Assembly: GCA_016748015.1 (NCBI GenBank)
Contig: JAAOMT010000590.1
Span: 801,912 to 865,911, forward strand
DNA length: 64,000 nucleotides
Direction of reading: 5' to 3'
DNA from: Geosiphon pyriformis
Taxonomy: Eukaryota; Glomeromycota; Glomeromycetes; Archaeosporales; Geosiphonaceae
Below the pieces are notes generated by a model, which was not told where the DNA came from, searched no databases, and worked only from the letters and a program-made list of their open reading frames with translations. Made by a program: the position numbers and the translations under genes. This document shows, piece after piece, positions 23,270 through 33,531 of the stretch. Position 1 is the stretch's first letter. Each line of letters opens with the position of its first letter.

Positions 23270-25560
23270 TTTTTGTCTTCTTAATTTTATGATTATAATT
23301 AGAGCAAAAAGTAAAAAAGCTGTAATTAGTACTTTTTTTTTGGTATTTTACAAAATTTTAACCAGAAAAGTTCTTTCTGTTATAAAAGCAGTTAGGCAAA
23401 ATGTTTTAGAAGTTTTTTTCTTATTTAATAATTGTAAAAAGCTGTTTTTAATAACTATTAAAACATTTTTTTTATCTTTGGCTGGTTTTTTACCAATTAA
23501 AATTTTCTCAAAAAGACACATTTGGGTTAGTTCTAGTATTGTCTCTATTTTATTTAAGAGCTTAAAAGTTTTTAATAACAAATTAGTTAACAAGCTGGTC
23601 TTTCTTTTTATAGTTTTTATACTTGGTATTGCTAGTATCATCTCTTTAAAAAATATGGTTAAAAAAACCAAAGATTCAAAAAAGTAGAAACAGTTACTTA
23701 TTTTTGCTATTATTATACCAAACTCTTTTGTGGTTTTTAATAAAATCTTAGATAAAATCTCTGTTATATTATTTAGCATATTGTCTAAAATAAACCAAGA
23801 TTAATTACTAACTATATTGCCAAATATAGTGTTCTTTAGCAGATTATTGTCAATTTTAAAAGCAAAGCAATTATTTTCTGTAGAGTTACCTGTTTTTAAA
23901 AACTGGCTAACTAAATAAAAACTAAATTATCTTTTTTGTTGGTTTTTAGTGCTGTCAATAGTGGTGCTTGAAAAACTATTTCTAGTTATTAAAGATTTAT
24001 TGAATAAATAGTCTCCACTTTAATATTTGGTACTACTTTTAAGATCAAATTAGCTTATATTAAGACTGTTTTTTAGTCTGTGCATAGTTTTTTAGATATA
24101 AAATCAGTGTTTAAAGACAAATAAAACTTTTTTGCATGAAGTTTGCTTTTCAAAAGTCTTTAAAAACTGCTTTTTTGGTTAAGCTTGCAAGCTTTGTTTA
24201 TTTAACCACTCTTAAAATTGCTAAGTTTTTGGTAATTTCTGAGTTTGGTTTCTTTTTTGCTGCTATTATGCTGTGTAATATGCTTTTGAGTGTATTTGCT
24301 ATTAATATTAAAACAGTTCTTAATGTGTTTGATAAGATTGTTTATATAATATTGAAGCTTATTAGCATTTGGCAATATATAATTGTTTATTTCAAAAAAC
24401 TGGACTCTGCTATATCTGCTTTATATTATTGATTAGTTTTGGTAAGTAAAAATAATATTAGAATCTTCTCTTTAATGAATTAAAATAAGACTATTATATT
24501 TTATAATAGGTTTAAGGCCAAGTTAATTAACTTTTTTTCTGGCTGTACTGCTTTTAAAATCAGTAATATAATTTTTCAAGTTAATGATTAAACATATTTT
24601 ATTTCTTACTCTTTTAATTCTGGTCATTGTTTTCAGTTTGCTCTGATTACATTTGAATCTCAAATAAATTTGAATACTACTATAAGCAAAACTAGTACAT
24701 TAAAAAAAAGCTACATCTGGTGAGAAATCGCTGATTGTTGACACTATTTTAAATATTAAGAAATAAATCATTTGGCTATAAATTATAAGATGTTTTCATT
24801 TTTCTCTCCCAAAGCTTCCAAAGTGTTTACATCACATTTTGTGAGTTTTAAGTCCTATGTCAAAGCTTCTGCTCTTTTGAGTTTTTCTGAGTTTCTATCT
24901 TTAACAATTTTTGTTCTTTTTTTAGCTATTATTAATAACTTTTTAATGCTGTTTTAGTTGTCTTCTTTGGAATTTGATCTGACCAAACTTTTTGTATTGA
25001 TTGAGTTAATTATTAAGCCTATTAGCTTTTTAGTTAATATATTTGAATAGTTTATTAATAATAATTTGGTTTTAAGTAGTATTCTTAGTCTTAAAATTAA
25101 TAAACTTATAATTTATCTGGATTTTTTTAACAAAATTGTTGGTAAGTTGAAAAGAGAAGTTGTTTTATTAAAAAAAAAGTGCTGTATAGATAATGTTAAC
25201 ATGTTTGATAATTCAAATCTTCCAATTGGCATTGATAATAATATATTTTTTAATTTGATATCTCTTTAAACACATAAGTTTAATAGTATTAAAACTAATT
25301 TCTTAAAGATGGCTAAATTGCTAGTTAAATTAATCTTTTATAATATTAGATTATTTAATGTAGTTCAAAAGATGTTGGCTTTAAATAAGTTTATTTCTGT
25401 TGTAACAATATAGCATAGTCTAAACTAATTTAAATAGTTAGTTATATATATAAAGAGCATGAACTATACTTAGTTTAAAATACTTAATTTGTTCAAAAAT
25501 ACTAGATAATAGTTAGATTATGCTTATTAAACTTAATAAAAAAAATATATATAAATATTA
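23270..25560 (+). mobile_element. Decayed LINE with internal deletion: ORF1, start of ORF2, 3' end
   Basis: From a TTTATGATTATAATTAGAGC start (about 23286) the copy runs through ORF1 remnants. The frame at 24136-24432 aligns with the ORF1 RRM-like region of the near-intact LINE: IKTVLNVFDKIVYIILKLIS then IWQYIIVYFKK against PKSAIEAVFSKFGKIVLIKV then LWQKTLVEYES. The ORF1 C-terminus is recognisable at 25066-25269. At 25309 an ORF2 start follows (MAKLLVKLIFYNIR against MSSLVWKFATCNVR). After about 36 codons the sequence jumps directly to the LINE 3' UTR (about 25430-25540) and an A-rich tail. Most C/G positions have become T/A. The same structure occurs at 40.2-42.3 kb. Confidence 0.75.
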
Positions 25561-26070
25561 TATATTATAACTGTTTTAATTATAATATAAGTATAATTGT
25601 ATAGATTTATTTTACAATATACAAAAAAAAATTATAAATAATAATTATAAAATAAAAAATTATAAAGTTATTATTATTTGTTTTTGAATAAAAATTAGCT
25701 TAATAAAGTTTTAAAAAAAATTATTCAAATTTATATTTAGAACATAAAAAGTAATATAAATTAATAAAAAGCAGTCAAATTATTCTATTAAAATTATATT
25801 ATAATTCTTTTAATTAATTATTAAAAAAAAATAGTTTTTAAATACTTAATTTAAAAATAAAGTTATAAAAATTATTAAAAGTCATAAAAATAGTAATATA
25901 AATAGAAAATAATATTATTTAAATATTTAATTAATATGTTTTAATGTAGAATTTTCAAATAATATTTTTATTTTTATTTAACAAAGTTATAATAAAAGTA
26001 ATTTTTTATAAAATAGTATAAAATAACATAATCAATGCTGATTACTTATAAAAAATAAGTATATATATAA
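25560..26070. other. AT-rich spacer before Tc1 element
   Basis: Very AT-rich sequence following the LINE tail, with nothing recognisable in it. Confidence 0.4.
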
Positions 26071-26904
26071 TACAGTATCTTCAAAAAGTAATGGCAGGAT
26101 AAATCTTGCAGCATATAATTCTTATTATGATCTAATTAGGTATTGTTAAGACATTTTAAGTAATAATTTGTATATATATACATTCTATGCTACTATTTTT
26201 ATTTTTTAAAACAAAATTGTTTTGATTAATAATATGTTTTATTTCTTACAATAAAATATAATCTTGTAAAATTCAATCATGAAATTATTAAAAAATTTTG
26301 ACAACAAAATTATTAAAATCCAATCAAAATATCTCAAAAAACTAATATTTTTTTTTATTTTTATAAACAATATATAAAACAACTTCATAAAAATGATCAA
26401 ATTTAAACAATTCATTATTCAGATCATTCATAAAAAACTTTACCAAAAATGTATTATTAGATTGAAAAAATTGAAATCACTTTACTACAGCAATTAAAAT
26501 TAAGACACAACTTGTAAAAACATATCTTAAGATTGAAATAAGTAAACAAACTATTCGTGATGAACTTTCTAGATTTGGTTATATAACTGTTTTACCAAAA
26601 CATATACCTTTACTTACTGAACAAGCCAAACAAAACTGATTAGTATGAGTTCAAAAACATTCTAATTATAATTAGCACAAAGTAGTATTTTCAGATAAAA
26701 CAACTTTACAAATGTTTTAAAATACTTGCTTGGCTTAGTTTTATTTGAGTAAACCTATTACACTAATAGTAAAACATTTATTTAAACTTCATATGTGAAA
26801 AGCAATTTGTGCATATGGAAAAGTTAGAATGTGCATTTTTACAAAAAATATGGACCAATATTTTTATTATAAAATTCTCAATAAAAATTTATATTACTGT
26901 TATG

Positions 26905-27790
26905 GTTTAAGAATTTAACAAAAAAATCATAAAATAATATAAATTATCCAATCATAATATAGCACAGTAATAATTCTAAAAAAGTAATAATTAACATAGT
27001 GGCAAACACTATTTCATAATAGTAACAAGCACTATTTTACAATAGTGGTCAACACCAACTAATAATAGTAGTAAACACCAAGTTAAGATATCAAAAAGAA
27101 AGTATTATAATGTGTTTTCTCATAGAATTACAAACATGTATATATACAATAGATTTAATATTAAAAAAGACAATAAAGTCATAAAACAAATCATAAAAAA
27201 CAAGTTATCAAACAATTTATTCAACAGTTCTACTTTAATTATCTTCTAGTCTTTACTTTTAAAATAAATATTTACAAAAATCTTTAATCAAAAAGAAATC
27301 AAAAAAAATATTAAAAACTGAATAATTACAACTCAAAGTATTAAGAAACTTACTTGTATTATTTATTAAATGAAATTATCATTCATTAGCTGAATTTTTT
27401 GGAAGAATAATCCCTAATCAAGATTATTCACATTGTTATTAATTGATAAAAGCTTTATTGTAAAAATTAAAAAAAGTGCTAAAGACTATTAACATTTTAT
27501 GTTTCTAGATTAGAGAAACACATTAGACAATTGCAAGAATAGCTTCAAAAAAAACCGTAAACAATGGATAGATTTCAGTTTAGCCTTTAAAAAAGAGTAC
27601 ATAAATACATATAACAATTAGGAATTGAGAAATAACTTACATTGTAACATTAAAAAAAAAGCCTTCAATATAACAGTAATATTATTATACAAATAAAATT
27701 AAGGAACTCACAAGAGACTGATTGTAATTAAAACAAGATATTGGCAATTAAATATACTAAAAAAACTATCTTATAATATTACAATACAAT
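26905..27790. mobile_element. Insertion of about 0.9 kb inside the Tc1 transposase, possible solo LTR plus flank
   Basis: Transposase similarity stops after NKNLYYCYG (about 26905) and resumes near 27800, where the family is normally continuous. The insert starts near TGTTATGGTTTAAGAATT, has a TATATATACAATAGA box near 27137 and contains the 23-bp tandem array. These fit an LTR but its far boundary and duplication were not found. Confidence 0.4.
26996..27087. repeat. Tandem array, four 23-bp units
   Basis: Units at 26996-27018, 27019-27041, 27042-27064 and 27065-27087 each begin ATAGT and contain CAACAC/CAAACAC-like cores such as ATAGTGGCAAACACTA. Similarity declines from the first to the fourth unit. 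Confidence 0.75.
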
Positions 27791-27875
27791 TAATATATAT
27801 GAATAACAATGTTAAATTTTCTAGCATAACAATAATCCAAAGCATACTTCAAAAAATGTTCATACATATCTTGAA

Positions 27876-28103
27876 ATGCAATTGCTAAATCACATTTTCT
27901 CTTTGCTATTATATAGTTTAGATCTTAATCTAATTAAGAATATTTGGGCTATTCTTAAACAAAATGTTAAGAAAAAAGTCAAAACAATAATAGCACACAA
28001 AAAAAATATTTCTCAAGCAATTTTTATTATAATAGTAGAAAAAAAATGGAATAATCTGTTTAATAAAACTATTTTTAACTGTATTACTAGTATGCAAAAT
28101 TAA
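27876..28103 (+). pseudogene. 3' remnant of Tc1 transposase frame
   Basis: This is the longest open piece of the Tc1 transposase. It contains YSLDLNLIKNIWAILKQNV, corresponding to the family SPDLNPIENIW motif with the catalytic Glu replaced by Lys, then a basic C-terminal helix ending shortly before the right inverted end. It is not a functional gene. Confidence 0.8.
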
Positions 28104-28274
28104 ATTCAAGATTGTATTAGTATAAAAAAAAAACATATTAAATATTAATTTTTTATATATATATTCTTTACTTATATATCTATTAAATATTAAAATTTAA
28201 ACAGAAATTATTATGTATAAAAAAAATAAAAGTAAAAAAAATATCCACCATTACTTTTTGGAAAGACTATAATA

Positions 28275-29100
28275 TAAAAAAAATATAAAATAAGAAAAAA
28301 AAATTATTTATTGTTTATTATAAAACTATAATAAAAAGTTGGCTTAGTATAAAATTAATGCTTTTTTTAACTTACAAAAAAACTGTATATATAACTAAAT
28401 TATATAAAATCTACATATTATATTCAAACTACTTTAAGTATATTAAATATTTATATATATATTAAATAAATCAATTTAATTATAAATTTACTTGGTATAT
28501 TATTTTTTAAGAATTAATAATTTAGATAATTAGATTTAAACAATTAAATTTTGAATTTTGATTATATATTATTAATATTATTTGTAATTATAATCATATA
28601 ATCAGACATTAATTAATTAAATTTTTAATAATTATTTCTGAATAGTAATTACAAATCTGAAATATTAGATTATATAATTAAAAACAAATAAAAATCTTAA
28701 AGTATAATAAAGTCTATTGTTATTAAATTATATATGTTAATTTTTAATTTTTATTAATGTTTTTTAGTTTACTAAAAATTTTTTATATTTAATTTAAATT
28801 TTTAATTAAATTATATTATAATTTGATTATAATTAAGTTAATTATTAATATTTTATTTTTTTGTTATTGGTTAATATTTATTGAATTAACTTTAATAATA
28901 TAATTTTTTTACATAATTTTAATATTAATTTTTATAATATATTTTGTAATTTCTTGTATAAAAATACTGTTTTTTCTGAATTATAACACTAATATGTATT
29001 AATTAATAATAATATTATTATTATTAATACTTTACTATTATAATTTTTGTTTTTTTGAAAATTTTAAATTTAATTGTTTTAAAAATTAAAACTTTATATA
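28275..29100. other. Extreme AT-rich gene-free DNA
   Basis: No recognisable feature remains other than homopolymer and TA/TTA-rich sequence. Confidence 0.4.
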
Positions 29101-29800
29101 AGTATTATATTTAATAAAAAATGACTGAATATTAATATTACTATAAATATTAAAGTTTAAATTATTTAATTTTAAATTATAAGATGTTTTTATTTCTTAC
29201 TTTTAAATTTTTTCTTAAATTTGTTAATAACTTTATAATTTTTAATTTATTTTTGTTAATACAGAGTTTTATATTAATGTTTTTACTTTTTTGGTTTCTT
29301 TTTTTGTTGGTTTTTTAACTGTTTGTTATTAATTTTGTAAATTAAATTTTTTGAAATTTCAGAATTTTAAGTTAATTGTTTTAATTAAGTTTATTATTAA
29401 ACTAATTAGTTTTTTGATTACTTTGGGTTTTTTTTGGCTGAAAATATGTACAAAATTTTTAAGTAAAAAAAGATTTGGTTTTTATAAGATGTATTATTAA
29501 GAGTTTTACTAATATTTTGGTTGGTTTATCTAAAAATTTTGTTAGTTTTAAGACTAAATTAGAATTTAATAATATAAATAAAAATAAATTAAATGCTTTT
29601 AAAACACTTTTTTAAGTAAATTAATTTTTAATTGTTTAATAACATTATAAAAAATAAGTAATTTTAATATTAGATACAGTATTAAAAAAAACTAAATAAT
29701 TGATCATATGTAAAAAGTACATAAGTTATATTTAGTTTAAAACACTAATAATTAGGCTTTATTTTATAATTTTTATTAAAAAAAAACAATTAAATCTCAT
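29100..29800 (+). mobile_element. Decayed LINE fragment with 3' end
   Basis: The segments near 29180-29350 resemble the ORF1 C-terminal part of the copy at 24.8-25.3 kb. The sequence ATTGATCATATGTAAAAAGT followed by ACATAAGTTATATTTAGTTT (about 29700-29740) matches the LINE 3' UTR with transitions. The middle is deleted relative to the 23.3-kb copy. Confidence 0.5.
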
Positions 29801-30162
29801 GTTTTTTTATATTAATTTTTTGATATTATAAAATAAACATATTATTAAATTAAAAATTTTATTTATTTTAACAATAAATAATAATATTATTTAAGTCAAA
29901 AAAAAATTTTATGCATTAAAAAAATTATATTTAACATAAAATTAATTATTTTAATTACAAAAATAAAATTTTAAATGTTAATTATTCAATTTTTTAATAT
30001 TTTATGTTTTACAAATTTTTTTATCTTTGATTATATTCTGGTAAATCTTTTAACTTTTACTTGTTATATACTAAAATAAAAACATTAATGCAAATATAAA
30101 AAATAAAATCGTCCACAACTAAAGATGTCGATAATGAAACTGATTTATACTATGTCGCAAAA

Positions 30163-30192
30163 TTTTGATCACCAAGCCACTGATGACGTCAT
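30163..30192. repeat. Right arm of 30-bp inverted repeat
   Basis: This is the reverse complement of the left arm at 12574-12603 with two transitions. It ends 38 bp before the TATA-like box of RPB10, so the AT-rich block stops just short of that promoter. Confidence 0.8.
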
Positions 30193-30230
30193 ATTGACTT
30201 TGGTTTTGTTATTGTTACTCGAAATAAGAT

Positions 30231-30240
30231 TATATATAAA
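30231..30240 (+). promoter_or_regulatory. TATA-like box of RPB10
   Basis: TATATATAAA lies 40 bp upstream of the RPB10 start codon. It is the only TATA-like motif between the inverted-repeat arm and the gene. Confidence 0.5.
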
Positions 30241-30279
30241 ACCTTTGTCAATTCAAACATCTAAAATTCCCTTGTCAAA

Positions 30280-30692
30280 ATGATCATTCCAGTACGATGT
30301 TTCTCGTGTGGTAAGGTGATTGGAAACAAATGGGAAGAATATCAACAACTGCTAGCAAACGATTATACCGACAAGTGAGTTGAATTGAACATTGGATTCG
30401 CCATTTTAGTTGGTCTTAAATATGAAACAGCAACTTTCACTCGCCATTCTGTACATTTTTCAGTGAAGCAATGAATACAGTCGGTCTAAAACGCTATTGT
30501 TGTCGTCGAATGATTTTGACACACTCCGATTTAATCGAAAAGCTATTGCAGTATAATCGTAAGTGCCATACTACTATTACGCTAAAGCTTTTAACTTTTT
30601 TGCGTTATTAACGCCCTATTTCTCTTTACTATTGAATGATAGCCCAAGAAAGATCTCGTGAACAATATCGTTCTCAATTTCGTCGTATTTGA
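30280..30692 (+). CDS. RPB10: RNA polymerases I, II and III subunit RPABC5 (Rpb10)
   Basis: Three exons (30280-30374, 30464-30558, 30643-30692) join in frame through GTGAGT/CAG and GTAAGT/TAG introns to give 79 residues. The protein starts [20 protein letters not shown], with the CxxC of the zinc site, and contains [10 protein letters not shown] with the second cysteine pair, then [13 protein letters not shown]. This is the near-invariant Rpb10 sequence; the subunit is shared by all three nuclear RNA polymerases. The last exon extends the C-terminus ([15 protein letters not shown]) beyond the 67-70 residues of human and yeast proteins. It is convergent with the RNase H1 gene, 274 bp away. Confidence 0.97.
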
Positions 30693-30966
30693 GCTTTGTT
30701 CCAACTTAAAAGAAATGGCTCGGTCAATAAGTGACAATTTAATAGTTAATTTTTCCTAAGCCATCCTTTCCATATTAATCTCATTCTTTTAAGCTAGTAT
30801 ACAGATTTCATGTTTGAAGCATAGTTATATAACGTGCAAAAATCTTTTTCACGGATAATATGTTTCCAAGTTGTTTAAATTCAATTAATTTATAATTCAA
30901 TGTTCCAAAGTATTCATATTGTACACAAATTTAGCTTGAGACGTTCTTGAAACATCCCGCTTTAAA

Positions 30967-32562
30967 TTATCTCATGGAAAGAATATCGGAGAATCCTGAG
31001 CTGCTCAGCAAGTCTTTATAAGATGTCGGCAGAAGTACAGTGTCATTTGTTGAAGATTGTGGTTCCACCCCGTTCCCGTTTAGAGGGGAACCTAGGGCAC
31101 CAAGGTTTGCTAATCGGTCAGCTTCTTCATTACCATGAATTCCAACATGGGCTTCAACATAAGTCTACAAATCCAAATTTTTAGCATTAAAACTCTGAAT
31201 ATAAGAGCAACACAAGTGATAAAGGATCACTATGCTCACAATTTTGACTTTTCCAGTTCTAGCCCTAATAAGTCCCATCAATTGTTCAAACAGATCCTTA
31301 TTTTCAACAATATGATCTTTCCTTGTACTTTCACTACTTTCCTCATTCTTCTTACGGGTTTTACTTTTCTCACTTTTGCCACTCTTTGCACTCCTCGCAA
31401 GCTTCCACCCATTTTTCTCCCATTTAGGTATCCACAATTCAATTGCTATTGTATATTATGAATGAGTATCATCGTGAATAACATAAAAGTGCCTCAACTA
31501 GCTAAATTGATATATTTACCTTTTTTCAAATATTGACTATCTGTCTTGATCTCCAATGATGAATAATTGTTCGGACAAGTTTCTAAAGCGCGTATTGCAG
31601 CCTTCAAAAGGGAAAAAGATTATTAAAGTAAAAATTAAGAAATAAAGGTGAAAACCCTTTACCGTTATTTCAGCCCGGTTATTTGTTTGCCTCGAACCAG
31701 GCAGCGGCTCGCTTACATTTCTATGATGTACATAATAATATAAGTCTGTTAGACTGTTAGACGTAAAACTCTCGAGAACAAATACGTATTTTGGGGTTTG
31801 ATTTAGAATTTTATACATAACACACCTTGGGTCATTGTCTCCCCAAAATACTCCCACACCTGCACGAGCACCAAATTGTCCGTTGCTACGAGAACATCCA
31901 TCAGTGTAAACCGTCAATTTTTCAATTTGATCAGCTTTTTCAGACTTTATAAAAGAAATTAAATGGGGTTAGTTCGATTGAATAATGGTGAAAACCTTAC
32001 TCTTAACTGACCTCTAGAATGGGACAGCAAGTTACGAATTTTTTGATGAATTAGTAGTAATATTCAATAAATTATGTGTAGATGAGAAAAGCGAACCTGG
32101 AAAGTCTTGAACTTTATCAGAATCATCATTCGAAATCTCCTCTCCAGTGGTAACACTCGATGAAAGGGTAGAATCTTTCAAAGGTGAAACTGAGGTCTCG
32201 TCTACTTGAAAGAAAATCAAAAAAGAGGTTAAAAAAATCCGATGCTTTGGAAGGAATCCGAGATTAACTGGCTCACCAGTTTTTCGTTCACTTTGAGGCA
32301 ATGAAACACAGTAATCAGCTCCAAACATAAAGTTCTCCGCTTCTTTCCTAGTATAAAACTTTTTGTAGCTTGCATTTTTGAATTTTCCTACTTGTTGTTG
32401 ACAGTCATCCCTGCGTGTAGAAGAAAAAGAAATTTTAGCTTTTTTACTAAACTGTTTTTTAATTAAATTAAAATATAATCACATACTTTACCAAGTCAAA
32501 TAAATTCCGGGTTCTCGTCCGGTTCGTACTGCATAAAAGGAAGGTTTCTTGACTTTGGGCAT
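30967..32562 (-). CDS. RNH1: Ribonuclease H1, multi-exon
   Basis: The first exon (start ATG 32562) gives PSFYAVRTGREPGIYLTW. It continues in the next exon (about 32285-32405) as DDCQQQVGKFKNASYKKFYT and AENFMFGA, the hybrid-binding domain. A Ser/Thr/Asp-rich linker follows (about 32097-32205). The catalytic domain carries the four acidic residues: VYTDGCSRSNGQ (about 31900), TNNRAEI (about 31680), IKTDSQYLKK (about 31540) and HVGIHGNEEADRLA (about 31120). A Lys/Ser-rich insert (around KSGKSEKSKTRKKNEE, about 31350) interrupts the domain between ELWIPKWEKNGWKLA and DLFEQLMGLI, the hybrid-binding basic region. The stop is TAA 30967-30969. The enzyme cleaves RNA in RNA-DNA hybrids; fungal versions act in nucleus and/or mitochondrion. 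Exon limits in the middle are approximate. Confidence 0.92.
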
Positions 32563-33350
32563 GGTTATCAGAGAAAAGACCGAATTGGTGTTATACGAAT
32601 TAATTTGTGTGAAAATAAAAATTTGCCACAATTGCACGAGCCACACTGAGTAATATATCATGTGAAAAACAATCACCTTCATTTTCAACCTCTTCAGACC
32701 CGCCGGGGCGTGGTTTTTGTTCTGGTCTAGTAGGCGGTAAAACCAAAATAAATTGAAATTGATAAATAAACAAAATGGATTAGAAAAGTGCAATTAACTT
32801 GGATGAAGATAATCTGGTGTGTATCCGTGTTGTGTGAACCGAATCATGGTGAAAATTGGTTAGGCGAGTTAAAGAAAAAATTGTAGATGGTTCAGAGGTA
32901 AAAAACATGTTCAATTGTCCGTATTGCCAATTGTAAGATAGTTTGGATTTAAGAAATTTTGAAAGGTTAAGAAAGACCATAATAATATATAAAAATTAAT
33001 GTCTATAACCCAAATTTTTGGCCTTTCAAAAATATATTTAGGATAAAAATTGAATTCCGTGAATTATTAACATTCAAAGATCAGGCGATTCAATCCAAAT
33101 GGAAAAAAAAAGGAAGGAAAAAACGGGAAGGATATTGAGAAATTTATTTTAGAATTTTAAGTTGGAATTAAGACTATATATATAATGTTTTCATGATGAC
33201 TCTGAACTGACCCACAAATGGTTAAATTAATGGTTTATCATATTAGAGTTTTCGACATTTGTTCTTTTAACCGATGAAAAGATTGTTGTTTAATTTAATT
33301 AATTTATTTTCACAATATAAATTAAATTTTTATTTTATTTTTAAAAAAAA
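32563..33350. other. RNase H1 upstream region
   Basis: The AT-rich region should hold the RNase H1 promoter. Open frames at 32488-32793 and 32780-32980 on the minus strand do not resemble a family and are probably noncoding. Confidence 0.4.
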
Positions 33351-33531
33351 TTATTTAAATTTATATTATTATGTATATAAAAGACTTATTTAATTTATAT
33401 TATTATGTATATAAAAGACTTATTTAATTTATATTATTATGTATATATAAGACTTATTTAATTTATATTATTATGTATATAAAAGACTTATTTAATTTAT
33501 ATTATTATGTATATAAAAGACTTATTTAATT
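33351..33531. repeat. Tandem array, five 34-bp units
   Basis: A 34-bp unit (core ATTATTATGTATATAAAAGA then CTTATTTAATTTAT) is repeated five times at 33351-33385, 33386-33419, 33420-33453, 33454-33487 and 33488-33521, plus a partial sixth. Copies are nearly identical, so the array is recent or homogenised. Confidence 0.95.

Larger units (their letters stand above)
26073..28269 (+). mobile_element. Nested Tc1/mariner element, inactive
   Basis: Inverted ends CAGTATCTTCAAAAAGTAAT (left) and TAGTCTTTCCAAAAAGTAAT (right, reverse complement) bound 2197 bp. They are flanked on both sides by TA (26071-26072 and 28270-28271), the target duplication of this superfamily. Between them lie transposase remnants in order: KTYLKIEISKQTIRDELSRF (about 26520), HKVVFSDKTTLQMF with the first catalytic Asp region (about 26675), KPITLIVKHLFKLHMWKAIC (about 26755), IIQSILQKM (about 27835, cf. 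DPKHTSK), and YSLDLNLIKNIWAILKQNV (27910-27970), where the usual Glu of the DD34/35E triad is Lys. Stops and an internal insertion of about 0.9 kb disrupt it. Confidence 0.88.
12574..30192. mobile_element. 17.6-kb AT-rich block bounded by inverted repeats, possible large DNA transposon with nested insertions
   Basis: Inverted 30-bp ends (12574-12603 and 30163-30192) delimit the block, which sits between two divergent genes. Inside are decayed LINE copies in both orientations, an Argonaute pseudogene and a Tc1/mariner copy. No clear target-site duplication is visible (CA on the left, TA on the right) and no transposase belonging to the outer element was recognised. It may instead be two independent copies of a small element in inverted orientation. 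The symmetry with the composition boundary favours one unit. Confidence 0.45.

Noticed and set aside
23348-23779. Long minus-strand frame of 143 codons in the AT-rich block
   Set aside because: It lies antisense to a decayed LINE ORF1 that aligns with two other copies. Its Lys/Ile/Leu/Thr composition is that of AT-rich noncoding DNA.
26996-27087. CRISPR-like array
   Set aside because: The 23-bp units are directly adjacent without spacers, and the host is a fungus.
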